Assembly (NCBI GenBank): GCA_945870425.1
Contig: CAMBSD010000004.1
Span: forward strand, 124,001 to 188,000
DNA from: Chitinophaga pinensis
GTDB lineage: Bacteria > Bacteroidota > Bacteroidia > UKL13-3
Direction: 5' to 3'
Length of the DNA stretch: 64,000 nt
Shown: positions 37,428 to 46,511 of the stretch, piece after piece
How positions within the stretch are numbered: position 1 is the stretch's first letter
Layout of the letters: each line of letters starts with the position of its first letter
The notes under the pieces: generated by a model
The model's input: the letters and a program-made list of their open reading frames with translations, nothing else
What the model was told of the DNA's origin: nothing
Databases searched by the model: none
Made by a program: the position numbers and the translations under genes

Positions 37428-39431
37428 ATGAAAAAAATAGTATTTGTAATTGCAGCATTCAATGTAATCATGGCGAGCAATACTTTTGCTCAAAAAGCAA
37501 AACCAAACGCGGCTAAGGCTAAGCCAGCAGCCGTTGTTGCAACAGTAAAGCCCAATCCTTTGGTGTTTAGTTTTGCTAACGAATCGGTACTTAAAAATGA
37601 GTTTGAGCGTTTGTTGAACAAAAACAGAAAAGACAAAGCAACCCCAACAGAAAAGGAAGTTCGCGAGTATTTAGATTTGTACATCAACTTTAAATTAAAG
37701 GTTAAAGAAGCTTTAGCGCTTCAATTGGACACCAACCCAACATTTGTATCTGAATTGGCAGGTTACCGCAAACAATTATCAACCCCATATTTAACTGACA
37801 AGAAAGTTACGGATGACTTGATCAACGAAGCTTATGATAGAATGAAGCAAGAGGTAAATGCAAGTCACATTTTAATTATGTGTAACGAGAACGCTTCTCC
37901 AGCTGATACTTTAGCGGCTTTCAACAAATTACTTGACTTAAAAAGACGTTACGCAAAAGGAGAGAACTTTGATAGTTTAGCTTCAAAATATTCTGAAGAT
38001 CCATCAGCTAAGAAAAACTATGGTTCACTAGGTTGGTTTGGCGCTTTCAATATGGTGTATCCATTCGAAACCAATGCATACAAAACAGCAAAAGGTGATG
38101 TTTCAGCCCCTTTTCGTACACAGTTTGGATATCATATTTTGAGAGTTAATGATAGACGTGCTGCTAGAGGAGATGTCAAAGTAGCTCATATCATGGTAAG
38201 AGTTAGTCCTCAACCATCAGAGACTGAATGGAACGATGCCAAATCTAAAGCGGATTCAATCCACCAAAAACTTAATACAGGTGAAACCTTTGAAGCTATG
38301 GTTGAAAAACACTCACAAGATGAAGGCAGCAAACCTAACAAAGGTGTGATGAATTGGATGGCAAGCCTAAGTGGTTACCCTGAAAACTTTAAAGATGTAA
38401 GTTTTGCTTTAAAAGAAAACGAAATCTCAAAGCCATTTAAAACTGACTATGGATATCACATTGTGAAATTGGTTGAACGCAGACCTCTTGCTGATTTTAA
38501 GGAAATGCAAGATGTTATTAAATCAAAAATCACCAAAGATAGTCGCTCGCAAAGTTCGAAAGTGGCTGTAGTTAACAGGATTAAAAAAGAAAACAACTAC
38601 AAAGAAATTTTAGTTAATGTAAAAGAATTTGCCAACGGCTTAGATTCATCATTTATCAAAGGAAATTGGACTTATGATGAGAATAAAATGGGCACTAAAC
38701 CTGTTTTAACCATTGGTGATAAAACCTTTACGCAAAAAGATTTTGCTGCTTATGTGAAAGCCAATCAAACACCAATTGAAAAAGGTTCAACGCAGGTAAT
38801 CGTTCAAAATATGTTTAAGTCATGGTCAGACGATAAGTGCATGGCTTATGAGGAAAACATGTTAGAAAACAAATACGAAGACTTTAACAATGTTTACAAA
38901 GAATACCATGATGGTATTTTGTTATTCGATTTAACCGACAAAAAAGTGTGGAGCAAAGCGGTGTCTGATACTGCCGGTTTGGAGAAGTTTTATGAAAGCA
39001 ACAAAGGCAAATACATGTGGAAAGAGCGTGTTCATTACCAAACTTTCACTTGTCTAAATGCTAGCGCTAAAGCAGATGCTATTAAAATGTTGCAAAAAGG
39101 AAAATCGATAGATGAAATTCAAGCTAAGCTTAATAAAAAAGTAGCAGGTACAGTTAGTTTCAGAGATACTAAATCTGAAAAAACAGATGCGACCGCTGAG
39201 AAACTATGGGACAAAAAAGGATTGGTTGATATTCCAAAAGAAGGCGAGAACGACAAATTCTATTGGGTAATTGGAAACCTTTCTGCTGAAAGCAAAACCT
39301 TGAAAGAAGCTAAAGGAATTGCTACTTCTGACTATCAAAACTACTTGGAGAAAGAATGGATTAAAGAGTTAAGAGCTAAATACCCTGTTCAAGTAAACGA
39401 AGAAACCATTCGCGGTTTATACGCTAACTAA
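37428..39431 (+). CDS. Periplasmic peptidyl-prolyl isomerase with two parvulin domains
   Basis: About 667 residues from the ATG at 37428, which begins a signal peptide (VFVIAAFNVIMASNTFAQ). A SurA-like N-terminal helical domain is followed by two PpiC domains: the first has VNASHILIMCNEN and GYHILRVNDRRAARG, the second VKVAHIMVRVSPQ and GYHIVKLVERRPL. The C-terminal 270 residues are extra helical sequence with no named domain. It is probably a folding helper for outer-membrane proteins. It has its own promoter and terminator, with a second parvulin-type gene next. Confidence 0.93.
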   Translation: MKKIVFVIAAFNVIMASNTFAQKAKPNAAKAKPAAVVATVKPNPLVFSFANESVLKNEFERLLNKNRKDKATPTEKEVREYLDLYINFKLKVKEALALQLDTNPTFVSELAGYRKQLSTPYLTDKKVTDDLINEAYDRMKQEVNASHILIMCNENASPADTLAAFNKLLDLKRRYAKGENFDSLASKYSEDPSAKKNYGSLGWFGAFNMVYPFETNAYKTAKGDVSAPFRTQFGYHILRVNDRRAARGDVKVAHIMVRVSPQPSETEWNDAKSKADSIHQKLNTGETFEAMVEKHSQDEGSKPNKGVMNWMASLSGYPENFKDVSFALKENEISKPFKTDYGYHIVKLVERRPLADFKEMQDVIKSKITKDSRSQSSKVAVVNRIKKENNYKEILVNVKEFANGLDSSFIKGNWTYDENKMGTKPVLTIGDKTFTQKDFAAYVKANQTPIEKGSTQVIVQNMFKSWSDDKCMAYEENMLENKYEDFNNVYKEYHDGILLFDLTDKKVWSKAVSDTAGLEKFYESNKGKYMWKERVHYQTFTCLNASAKADAIKMLQKGKSIDEIQAKLNKKVAGTVSFRDTKSEKTDATAEKLWDKKGLVDIPKEGENDKFYWVIGNLSAESKTLKEAKGIATSDYQNYLEKEWIKELRAKYPVQVNEETIRGLYAN

Positions 39432-39435
39432 TTAT

Positions 39436-39497
39436 AAAATCCGTCATAGTATTAGGCTTACATTTTAGGCTTTTCAGTGCTTTGACGGATTTTTTTA
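39436..39497 (+). terminator. Terminator between the two parvulin genes
   Basis: AAAATCCGTCA pairs with TGACGGATTTT across a 37-base loop, ending in a T-run. Confidence 0.75.
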
Positions 39498-39539
39498 TTA
39501 AATCTCATTGTGCTGCCTATATTTACAGCCACTTTAAAA

Positions 39540-40919
39540 ATGATAAACAAGCCAAGCATAAGCTATTTTTTTAAGACCATATTGTTTTTTGCGCTCATAT
39601 TTTTGGGTATAAAAAGTTTTGCTCAGCCTAAGTCAGGTCAGGTAATTGACGAGATAGTGGCAGTGGTGGCAGATAAAATTGTTTTGCATAGTGAAGTAGA
39701 GTTTGAATACCAACAGCTAAAGCGTGAGTATGGTCCTGTAGGCGATACTATCAAATGTGATATCCTTACAAGAAAGTTAACCGACAACTTGATGCTTGTG
39801 AAAGCACAAGTGGATAGTGTTGAAATTAATGAAGACCGTGTGGATGCAGAATTGGAAGAGAGAATCCGATATTTCGCTAAACAATTTGGTGGTGAAAAAG
39901 GCCTTGAAGATTTTTATGGAAAAACCATTGCTGAAATAAAATCCCAGAACCGTGAAAAAATCCGCAATACCCAGTTGATTGGTGAAATGCAACGCAAAAT
40001 CATCAAAGACGTTAAGGTTACCCCTACAGATATTAAGAATTACTACAACCAAATGTCAAGGGACAGTTTGCCTTTATACAGCGCAGAATTGGAAGTTTCT
40101 CAGATTATCATAGAACCAAAAGTGTCAAAAGCATCGAAGGACGCGGCCAAAGAGAAAATTATAGAACTTAGGCAACGTGTAATTGATGGAGAAAACTTTA
40201 AGACCTTGGCACTCATTTATAGTGATGATAAGGTTTCGGCCAAGCAAGGAGGAGAGTTGGGCTATTTCTCGAGGGGTATGATGGTTCCTGAGTTTGAGGC
40301 TGCTGCTTTTAAATTAATGCCTGATAGCATTTCGCGTGTAGTTGAAACCAAATATGGCTATCACATTATCCAAGGTATCAATCGCAAAGGAGATGATATG
40401 AATGCCCGACATATTCTTATCATGCCTAAAATATATAAAAATGATGTAGAGTTAGCCAAAATTAAGGCAGATAGCATTTTGTATTTAATCAAATTGGATT
40501 CTATTTCTTTTGAAAACGCAGCTAAAAAATTCTCTGATGATGCACCTACAAAAAACAATGGCGGTTTGATTACGGATGCCAACGGTGGTGGAACTAAAAT
40601 CCCTGTAGACGAATTGGACAAAGATATTTACCTAAAAGTTTCAACCCTTAAACCTAGTGAATATACCGAGCCTGAGATGATTACCATCAGCGTGCCTGAA
40701 CCAAAGAAAGTATGGCGTATCTTATACCTTAAATCTGAAACCCGACCACACCGCTGCAACCCTCGAGACGATTACCAAAAACTACAACAAATGGCTTTGG
40801 TAAAGAAACAAAACGACACCATGCAAAAATGGTTGGAGAAAAACCGCAACAAGTTTTATGTTTATGTTAGCGATTCATTTAAAGATTGCGATGAATTGAA
40901 ACTTTGGTCAAAAAAGTAA
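39540..40919 (+). CDS. SurA-like periplasmic chaperone/isomerase
   Basis: About 459 residues from ATG 39540; the upstream GTG at 39510 is less likely. A signal peptide (KTILFFALIFLGIKSFAQ) is followed by the SurA N-terminal signature VDEIVAVVADKIVLHSEVEF in slightly changed form, then two parvulin domains (first AELEVSQIIIEPK with GYHIIQGINRKG, second ARHILIMPKIYKN, with no clear GYHI closing motif, so the second is divergent). It likely carries outer-membrane proteins through the periplasm. Confidence 0.92.
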   Translation: MINKPSISYFFKTILFFALIFLGIKSFAQPKSGQVIDEIVAVVADKIVLHSEVEFEYQQLKREYGPVGDTIKCDILTRKLTDNLMLVKAQVDSVEINEDRVDAELEERIRYFAKQFGGEKGLEDFYGKTIAEIKSQNREKIRNTQLIGEMQRKIIKDVKVTPTDIKNYYNQMSRDSLPLYSAELEVSQIIIEPKVSKASKDAAKEKIIELRQRVIDGENFKTLALIYSDDKVSAKQGGELGYFSRGMMVPEFEAAAFKLMPDSISRVVETKYGYHIIQGINRKGDDMNARHILIMPKIYKNDVELAKIKADSILYLIKLDSISFENAAKKFSDDAPTKNNGGLITDANGGGTKIPVDELDKDIYLKVSTLKPSEYTEPEMITISVPEPKKVWRILYLKSETRPHRCNPRDDYQKLQQMALVKKQNDTMQKWLEKNRNKFYVYVSDSFKDCDELKLWSKK

Positions 40920-40952
40920 GAATCAAGCCTACCCCTTATTCATAATAAATTC

Positions 40953-40960
40953 TATCTTTG
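40953..40960 (+). promoter_or_regulatory. -7 element of prfA
   Basis: TATCTTTG fits TAnnTTTG, 19 bases before the prfA ATG. No clear -33 element. Confidence 0.45.
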
Positions 40961-40979
40961 CGCCTCAAAAAACAGAGCA

Positions 40980-42053
40980 ATGTTAGATAAATTAGAGGCT
41001 ATATACCAACGATCAAAACAAGTAGAAGATATGCTATCACAGCCTGATATATTGGCTGATATGAAGCGTTATACCCAAATGAATCGTGAATACAAGAGTT
41101 TACAGCCCTTGGTTAACAAATATTTTGAATACAAAAACCTCATCGGAAATATTGAGAACGCTAAGGAAATCCTTAAAAACGAAAAGGATGCGGACTTGCG
41201 TGATATGGCCAAAATGGAATTAGATGAATTGGATCCTTTGGTGGCACCTATGGAAGAGGAAGTAAGAATCTTGTTAATTCCAAAAGACCCAGAAGATGAT
41301 AAGAATGCAGTAGTTGAGATACGTGGTGGTACAGGTGGAGACGAGGCGAGTTTGTTTGCTGGTGAGCTTTTCCGTATGTATGAAAGATACTGTGACAAGC
41401 GTGGTTGGAAGACTGAAGTAATAGATTTTACCGAAGGCACAGTTGGTGGTTTTAAGGAGATTGTGATGGAAGTTACAGGTGATGGTGTTTATGGGGTTTT
41501 GAAATATGAAAGTGGTGTGCATCGCGTGCAACGTGTTCCTGATACCGAAGCTCAAGGTAGGGTTCATACTTCTGCTGCATCAGTTGTGGTTTTGCCAGAG
41601 GCTGAAGAGGTAGATGTAGAAATTAATCCTGCAGATATTGAAATGCAAACTGCCCGAAGCGGTGGTGCTGGTGGTCAGAATGTAAATAAGGTGGAGAGTA
41701 AGGTAATGCTAACACACAAACCAACAGGGATTGTGGTTGTTTGTCAGGTAGAGAGAAATCAATTAGGTAATCGTAACCGTGCTATGCAAATGTTGCGTAC
41801 CAAGCTATATGAAATCGAATTGCAAAAGCATAATGATGGCATTGCAAACAAGCGTAAAACCATGGTTTCAACGGGTGATAGATCTGCTAAGATTAGAACC
41901 TACAATTACCCACAAGCTAGGGTAACTGATCATCGTATTGGTTTAACTAAATACAATTTACCCGATGTGATAGCAGGTGATATCCAGGAATTTATTGATA
42001 AGCTTCAAATAGCTGAAAATTCAGAGAAGTTGAAAGAAGGTCAAATGAACTAG
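40980..42053 (+). CDS. prfA: Peptide chain release factor 1
   Basis: Reads UAA and UAG and releases the peptide. 357 residues. The stop-codon reading PxT motif is PDT in [16 protein letters not shown], the catalytic GGQ lies in [14 protein letters not shown], and the end has [15 protein letters not shown], as in RF1 rather than RF2. Domain 1 is normal in length. Confidence 0.97.
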   Translation: MLDKLEAIYQRSKQVEDMLSQPDILADMKRYTQMNREYKSLQPLVNKYFEYKNLIGNIENAKEILKNEKDADLRDMAKMELDELDPLVAPMEEEVRILLIPKDPEDDKNAVVEIRGGTGGDEASLFAGELFRMYERYCDKRGWKTEVIDFTEGTVGGFKEIVMEVTGDGVYGVLKYESGVHRVQRVPDTEAQGRVHTSAASVVVLPEAEEVDVEINPADIEMQTARSGGAGGQNVNKVESKVMLTHKPTGIVVVCQVERNQLGNRNRAMQMLRTKLYEIELQKHNDGIANKRKTMVSTGDRSAKIRTYNYPQARVTDHRIGLTKYNLPDVIAGDIQEFIDKLQIAENSEKLKEGQMN

Positions 42054-42099
42054 AGATTAGACTCTTACTAAAGCAAAAAGTCAAATTATTATTTGAAAT

Positions 42100-42132
42100 G
42101 TTGTAAAAGACATTTTAATTGCTATATATTTG
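42100..42132 (+). promoter_or_regulatory. Promoter of the PAS sensor gene (near-leaderless)
   Basis: GTTG at 42100-42103 and TATATTTG at 42125-42132, spacing 21. The ATG begins six bases after the -7 box, so the mRNA would have almost no leader. Confidence 0.55.
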
Positions 42133-42137
42133 TCCTG

Positions 42138-43664
42138 ATGGACAAATCTCATAATATTCATGATTTTGTAAATACGGCATTTTTTGTGTCTGTTTTACGA
42201 TCTTTGATTCTTGTTGAGGTATTGGTATTTTTCTATATCGGCATACAATCCTCTTTTTCACTTTTGTATTGTTTGCAGGCTCTTTCACTTGTTGTACTGC
42301 ATATTACCACCTTTCAGTCTTCAAAGTATTTCTCATTTAATTTTTTTCCTTATAGCATAATTATTTCGCTTGCGCTAATGCTTTTGTATAATGCTTTTAG
42401 TCCATTATCCATTTCGTTTGTTGGCTTCTCTGTTTCGTTGGTTTTTTATTCTATTTTTTTAATTAAACACAATTGGCTTCAATATTTTTATGTAAGCATC
42501 ATTATCATCTCTGCTTTTGCTAGTGAGGTTTATAAAGGTACTGATTATGAAATTGCCCTGATGGTTCTTATACCATCCATTGGATTCACAAGTCTTTTTT
42601 ATACGGCTATTTTGCATTTACAGAAAACCCATCTTCAGTTGGCAAATAACATCCATGAACTTGTTAAGGCAAAGTCAGAATTTCGGCTATTACTAGAAAA
42701 TACGAATGTTGATATTTGGAGTGTTGACAAAAATTATAAATACATTAAAGGAAACTCTAAGTTTGAGAATTACCTATTCATAGTTTATAACAAAACGATT
42801 ATATTAAATCAAAATATACTTGAATTTACGGAGGATAATGAAGATAAATTGTTTTGGAAAAAGATTTATGATAGGGGTTTAAATGGTGAGGTATTCACTT
42901 TAGAAAAGGAGAAAAAAATTAATAATGACCTTATCACATTTGAGATTAATGTTAATCCTATATATGATGTTTCCAACAAAGTTTATGGCGTTACCTTATT
43001 AAGTAAAAATATTACTCAAAAGAAACTTTTTGAAAAGCAAAGGGTTGATAGTCAAAAGTTTTTGGATATTGTTTTAAATGAAATGCCAATCGGCTTTGAA
43101 CTCTTCAATAATGAGGGATTTTTAATAAGGATGAATGAGAAACAAATGAAGAATTTAGCTATCTCTAAGCCTGAAAATTACATAAATAATTATAATATAT
43201 TGACCGACTCATTCAGTTTGGTAAGTGGCCAGTATGAATATTACAAAAGGGCTTACAGTACGGGTGAAGTTGTTAATTATGAAATTGTTATTGATTTTGA
43301 TTTGCCTGAAAACCCTTTTCTAAATATGAAATCAGTTTCTACATTTGAGGTTAATTTGTTTTCAATAAAAGGCGAGAATGGAAACATAAAGGGTTTGATC
43401 GCACTAACATCAGATATTTCGGTTAGAAAGCGAAACGAGCAAATTCTTCTAGAGCAAAATAAGCGCTTTGAGGAATATAGTTTTACCTTGTCTCATGTAA
43501 TACGCAGACCCGTTGCAAATCTGATTTCGTTAACAGGCTTGCTTCACGATTATGCTGATATAAATGTTGAAGACCAGAGCACATTAAATTTTATTCATGA
43601 TTCGGTGCAGGAGTTGGATGGTATTATTAGAAATTTAAATTCAAGACTTAACTCTAATATATAA
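42138..43664 (+). CDS. Membrane PAS-domain sensor with H-box but no ATPase domain
   Basis: 508 residues from ATG 42138. About six membrane helices (residues 15-175) are followed by two PAS-like domains (about 190-315, starting FRLLLENTNVDIWSVD, and about 325-435, starting FLDIVLNEMPIGFELFN). A phosphoacceptor-type helix follows with SHVIRRPVANLISLTGLL, His about 453. The protein stops 55 residues later, with no N, G1 or G2 box, so a HATPase domain is absent and no in-frame continuation exists before the next gene. It lies 12 bases before a CheY-like gene. It may take phosphate from another kinase or serve as a regulator. Confidence 0.85.
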   Translation: MDKSHNIHDFVNTAFFVSVLRSLILVEVLVFFYIGIQSSFSLLYCLQALSLVVLHITTFQSSKYFSFNFFPYSIIISLALMLLYNAFSPLSISFVGFSVSLVFYSIFLIKHNWLQYFYVSIIIISAFASEVYKGTDYEIALMVLIPSIGFTSLFYTAILHLQKTHLQLANNIHELVKAKSEFRLLLENTNVDIWSVDKNYKYIKGNSKFENYLFIVYNKTIILNQNILEFTEDNEDKLFWKKIYDRGLNGEVFTLEKEKKINNDLITFEINVNPIYDVSNKVYGVTLLSKNITQKKLFEKQRVDSQKFLDIVLNEMPIGFELFNNEGFLIRMNEKQMKNLAISKPENYINNYNILTDSFSLVSGQYEYYKRAYSTGEVVNYEIVIDFDLPENPFLNMKSVSTFEVNLFSIKGENGNIKGLIALTSDISVRKRNEQILLEQNKRFEEYSFTLSHVIRRPVANLISLTGLLHDYADINVEDQSTLNFIHDSVQELDGIIRNLNSRLNSNI

Positions 43665-43676
43665 TAAACAGTACAT

Positions 43677-44069
43677 ATGAAACTTAAATTATTGCAAATT
43701 GATGATGATAGTATCAATAACATGGCCAATGAGCGATTACTAAAGAAAATGGGCATTGAATTGGAGGTTACCAATTTTTTAAATCCATCTGAAGCAATTA
43801 GCTTTTTAACCAACAGTGAGGCCTCCTATGATTTAATGCTTCTTGATATCAATATGCCACAATATAGTGGCTGGGAATTTCTTGAGAAATATGCTTCGTT
43901 AAACAAAACAATACCTATAGTTATGCTAACCACGTCCTTAGATCCGCGCGACCAAAACAGGGCTTTAGAGAATAGTTTGTTACATGGTTTTTATTCTAAA
44001 CCACTCACAAAACAAATGTTGATTGAAATATTCCATACATGCCAATTACCTATTGATATAGTTATTTAA
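43677..44069 (+). CDS. CheY-like response regulator, receiver only
   Basis: 130 residues, one receiver domain and no output domain. The acidic pocket DDD (9-11), phosphoacceptor Asp about 57 in LMLLDINMPQYSGWEF, the switch Thr in MLTTS and Lys in YSKPL are all present. It is 12 bases downstream of the ATPase-less sensor, so the pair is one operon. Output would come through protein contacts or phosphotransfer. Confidence 0.93.
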   Translation: MKLKLLQIDDDSINNMANERLLKKMGIELEVTNFLNPSEAISFLTNSEASYDLMLLDINMPQYSGWEFLEKYASLNKTIPIVMLTTSLDPRDQNRALENSLLHGFYSKPLTKQMLIEIFHTCQLPIDIVI

Positions 44070-44122
44070 TGAAAAGCACGAGAATATCCATTGCAGAGCT
44101 TTTTACAACAACATTATCAATT

Positions 44123-45181
44123 CTATACCGTCTGCATTCTAGCATATTCTCTTTCTGTTTGTTTGTTTCTATTGCTAAAGGTTAGCATTAGCATACTTAC
44201 CATCGTTACAATACAAGTAAATGTGAAGAAGGAGAATGAATTTTCAATTACCAATGTTAAGTAAATAACAAATGCACATAAAAGGGTCATTACAATCACT
44301 GGAGGCCTCAAATAATTGGCACCAAAATTAATTTTATTGAAGTTTTGTGTATTTATTCCATCTATTAATATTTTGGCACCTAAATAGTAGTAGTAGGCAA
44401 ATAAAAACGATTGTTTTAGATGGAAAGCCAATTGCTTGCTTTTTGATTCTTTACTATAATCTGTTAGGGTAGCATTTTCAGCAAACCCAATTGGGTTATT
44501 ATATAGCACCAGATTTGATTGAAGTTTTTTGTCATCATCAAAATTACTTGGGTTTAGGTCTATCAACTTTAGTGTTTGTAATTTAATGAAAAATCCGTGG
44601 TGGCAAATGGTGCTCGAAAGTCCGGCCTTTATGCGATTGCTTCTTTCAACCATATTTCGGACATTGCTTTTGTTTAACCCTAGTATTGATTCATCAGATT
44701 TTATGATGTTAGCTTGTGCTACCTTATAACCTTGGTTAAACAAAACATTGATATTTTTAATGAAGTCAGCATCAAGTGTGCAATTTCCTTTTATGTAGGC
44801 AACGACTTCTGAGTCCGGTTTAACTACATTTACAACATAGTCAATTATCTGTAATTTACTCTCTAATAAGCATCTTTCCAAGATTCTATATTTCTTCAAA
44901 TTAATGGATGATGGCATTTTTACTCCGTTTGCAATTATGAACAAAACTTTAAAATTTTGGTAGCTTTGGTTTTGCAATGATCGTAATAAATTGTCCCAAT
45001 TAAAGTTTTCGGTAACATGCACTATCAATGTATATTTGTATTGATAGAAATCATTTGACATTTTTTCTTTGACTTTCGATTTTAGGGCATTCATTTTAAC
45101 CATTATTGTTAAATAAACGGCTGAAAGCATAATAAAACAGAATGCTGTTTTAAAAATGGTAATGAAAATTTCTGTTGCCAT
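44123..45181 (-). CDS. Membrane GT2-like glycosyltransferase, divergent
   Basis: 352 residues: one N-terminal helix (about 8-28), a soluble domain (about 45-270), and two C-terminal helices. The domain follows the GT-A layout: YTLIVHVTENFNWDNLLRSL, LQNQSYQNFKVLFIIANG and TLDADFIKNI, where DAD stands at the DxD position. The acceptor-site motif (ED then QxxRW) of processive enzymes is not seen, so activity is uncertain. It begins six bases after the 90-residue membrane protein ends, forming a two-gene unit. Confidence 0.65.
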   Translation of the reverse strand: MATEIFITIFKTAFCFIMLSAVYLTIMVKMNALKSKVKEKMSNDFYQYKYTLIVHVTENFNWDNLLRSLQNQSYQNFKVLFIIANGVKMPSSINLKKYRILERCLLESKLQIIDYVVNVVKPDSEVVAYIKGNCTLDADFIKNINVLFNQGYKVAQANIIKSDESILGLNKSNVRNMVERSNRIKAGLSSTICHHGFFIKLQTLKLIDLNPSNFDDDKKLQSNLVLYNNPIGFAENATLTDYSKESKSKQLAFHLKQSFLFAYYYYLGAKILIDGINTQNFNKINFGANYLRPPVIVMTLLCAFVIYLTLVIENSFSFFTFTCIVTMVSMLMLTFSNRNKQTEREYARMQTV

Positions 45182-45187
45182 GATATT

Positions 45188-45460
45188 TTATAATAAATTG
45201 CTTGAAACTGCATCGCTTGCCACTCGTTGATAGTTATCAAACGGGGTGTCAACACCTGGGAAAATATCTACATTATAGATTGTTTTAAGTTCAAGTAATG
45301 CTGATAATAATAGCACCAATACTAAAACTAAATACAAGAACTTAGCAAAATCCACCATTCCATTTTTAGCTCTTATGATTTTATAAAAAAAGTATCCTTT
45401 TAATGATTCTTCTTTTTTTAATTGAATGTAATAACCGATTGTATTTTTTTGAGCTTCCAT
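45188..45460 (-). CDS. Small single-span membrane protein
   Basis: 90 residues with a lysine-rich N-terminus and one membrane helix (FAKFLYLVLVLVLLLSALLE). No family recognised. It is the first gene of the unit with the GT2-like protein. Its start is preceded by an unusually complete Shine-Dalgarno sequence (see separate entry), which argues that it is a real, well-translated gene. Confidence 0.75.
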   Translation of the reverse strand: MEAQKNTIGYYIQLKKEESLKGYFFYKIIRAKNGMVDFAKFLYLVLVLVLLLSALLELKTIYNVDIFPGVDTPFDNYQRVASDAVSSNLL

Positions 45461-45791
45461 ATTGACCTCCTTTTGAATAATTTTATTGTTACTGATTTAC
45501 TTGTACAAATATATAATTCAAATGGTGGTAAAAGCTATGTAAGTGGTGAAATGACGTAAAATATCTCTTAAGCAGGATTATTTAGCTGAATAACAGCCAC
45601 ATTAATTTTGAAAAATTGAAAAATTTTGTTGAAAATGAGGTCGAAATTGGATGAAATTGAAAGAAAAAGTAGTATTTATTCTACAAGAAAAAGCAATATA
45701 TTTATTTAAGTGGGGTAATTTATTATTCAAATGGCGATTTTTTGATTTCCCTTTTGAGCCTTTAAAATGAACTATGATTAAACAATTGCCC
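45461..45791. other. Intergenic stretch between the small membrane gene and the LytTR regulator gene
   Basis: About 330 AT-rich bases. It holds the Shine-Dalgarno site and, on the minus strand, TATATTTG (45513-45506), a candidate -7 element for the membrane pair. Nothing else recognised; the end of the regulator message must also lie here, but no clear hairpin is seen. Confidence 0.6.
45464..45474 (-). promoter_or_regulatory. Strong Shine-Dalgarno sequence
   Basis: Minus strand AAAAGGAGGTC, five bases before the ATG of the 90-residue membrane protein. It has AAAGGAGGT complementary to the 16S tail. Bacteroidota genes seldom carry such a site, and I see no equally complete one before other starts in the window. 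Confidence 0.75.
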
Positions 45792-46511
45792 TTACAAACT
45801 CATCATTTCTTTGAATTTAACGGCCTGTCTTCTGCTTACTTCTACCTTCAATCCATCTTTCATGTGTATCAGAAACCCGGAGTTAAAAAATGGCTCAATC
45901 TTTTCAATATAGCTTAAATTGATTATTTGCTGTCTGTTAGCCCTAAAGAATACGTGCTGACTAAGCCTTTCATCCAAGGCGTTCAGCGTTCTATGAATAA
46001 GTGGTTGATACTTTTCAAAATGTACTTTTGCATAATTGCCAGCAGATTCAATCATTCTCACATCACTTAATTTTACAAACCAGCATTTCTCTCCGTCCCT
46101 TATAAATACTTGGTCTTCGGCTCCCAGTTTACCTCTGTCTTTGTTTTCTTCTAAATCGCTAATTTGTTTTTTTGCCCTAGTAATAGCATCCCTCAGCCTT
46201 TGCGACTGTATAGGCTTCATTAAATAATCTAGGGCGTTCACATCAAATGCTTTTGTGGCAAATTCATTATAAGCAGTAGTAAAAATAACAATGGGTGTTT
46301 CAATTAACTCCTCAAGCAAATCAAAGCCAGTCTTTTCGGGCATTTGAATATCTAAAAAGAGTAATTGTGGCTTCAGTTTATCAATTATCTCCAAAGCTTC
46401 ATCTACATTAGCAGCCTCTCCAATAATCTCTATTTCGCTAAATTCTTTTAGAAGGCCTTTAAGCCCTTCTCTAGCCAAACGTTCATCGTCAATTATTATT
46501 GTTTTAATCAT
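45792..46511 (-). CDS. LytTR-family response regulator
   Basis: 239 residues. A receiver domain (DDE at 8-10, phosphoacceptor Asp about 54 in LLFLDIQMPEKTGFDL, conserved Lys in YLMKPI) is joined to a LytTR DNA-binding domain (IESAGNYAKVHFEKYQPLIH, FFRANRQQIINLSYIEKI). It binds promoters as the output of the adjacent kinase. Its ATG overlaps the kinase stop by eight bases, so the two are translationally coupled. Target genes are not evident. Confidence 0.95.
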   Translation of the reverse strand: MIKTIIIDDERLAREGLKGLLKEFSEIEIIGEAANVDEALEIIDKLKPQLLFLDIQMPEKTGFDLLEELIETPIVIFTTAYNEFATKAFDVNALDYLMKPIQSQRLRDAITRAKKQISDLEENKDRGKLGAEDQVFIRDGEKCWFVKLSDVRMIESAGNYAKVHFEKYQPLIHRTLNALDERLSQHVFFRANRQQIINLSYIEKIEPFFNSGFLIHMKDGLKVEVSRRQAVKFKEMMSL

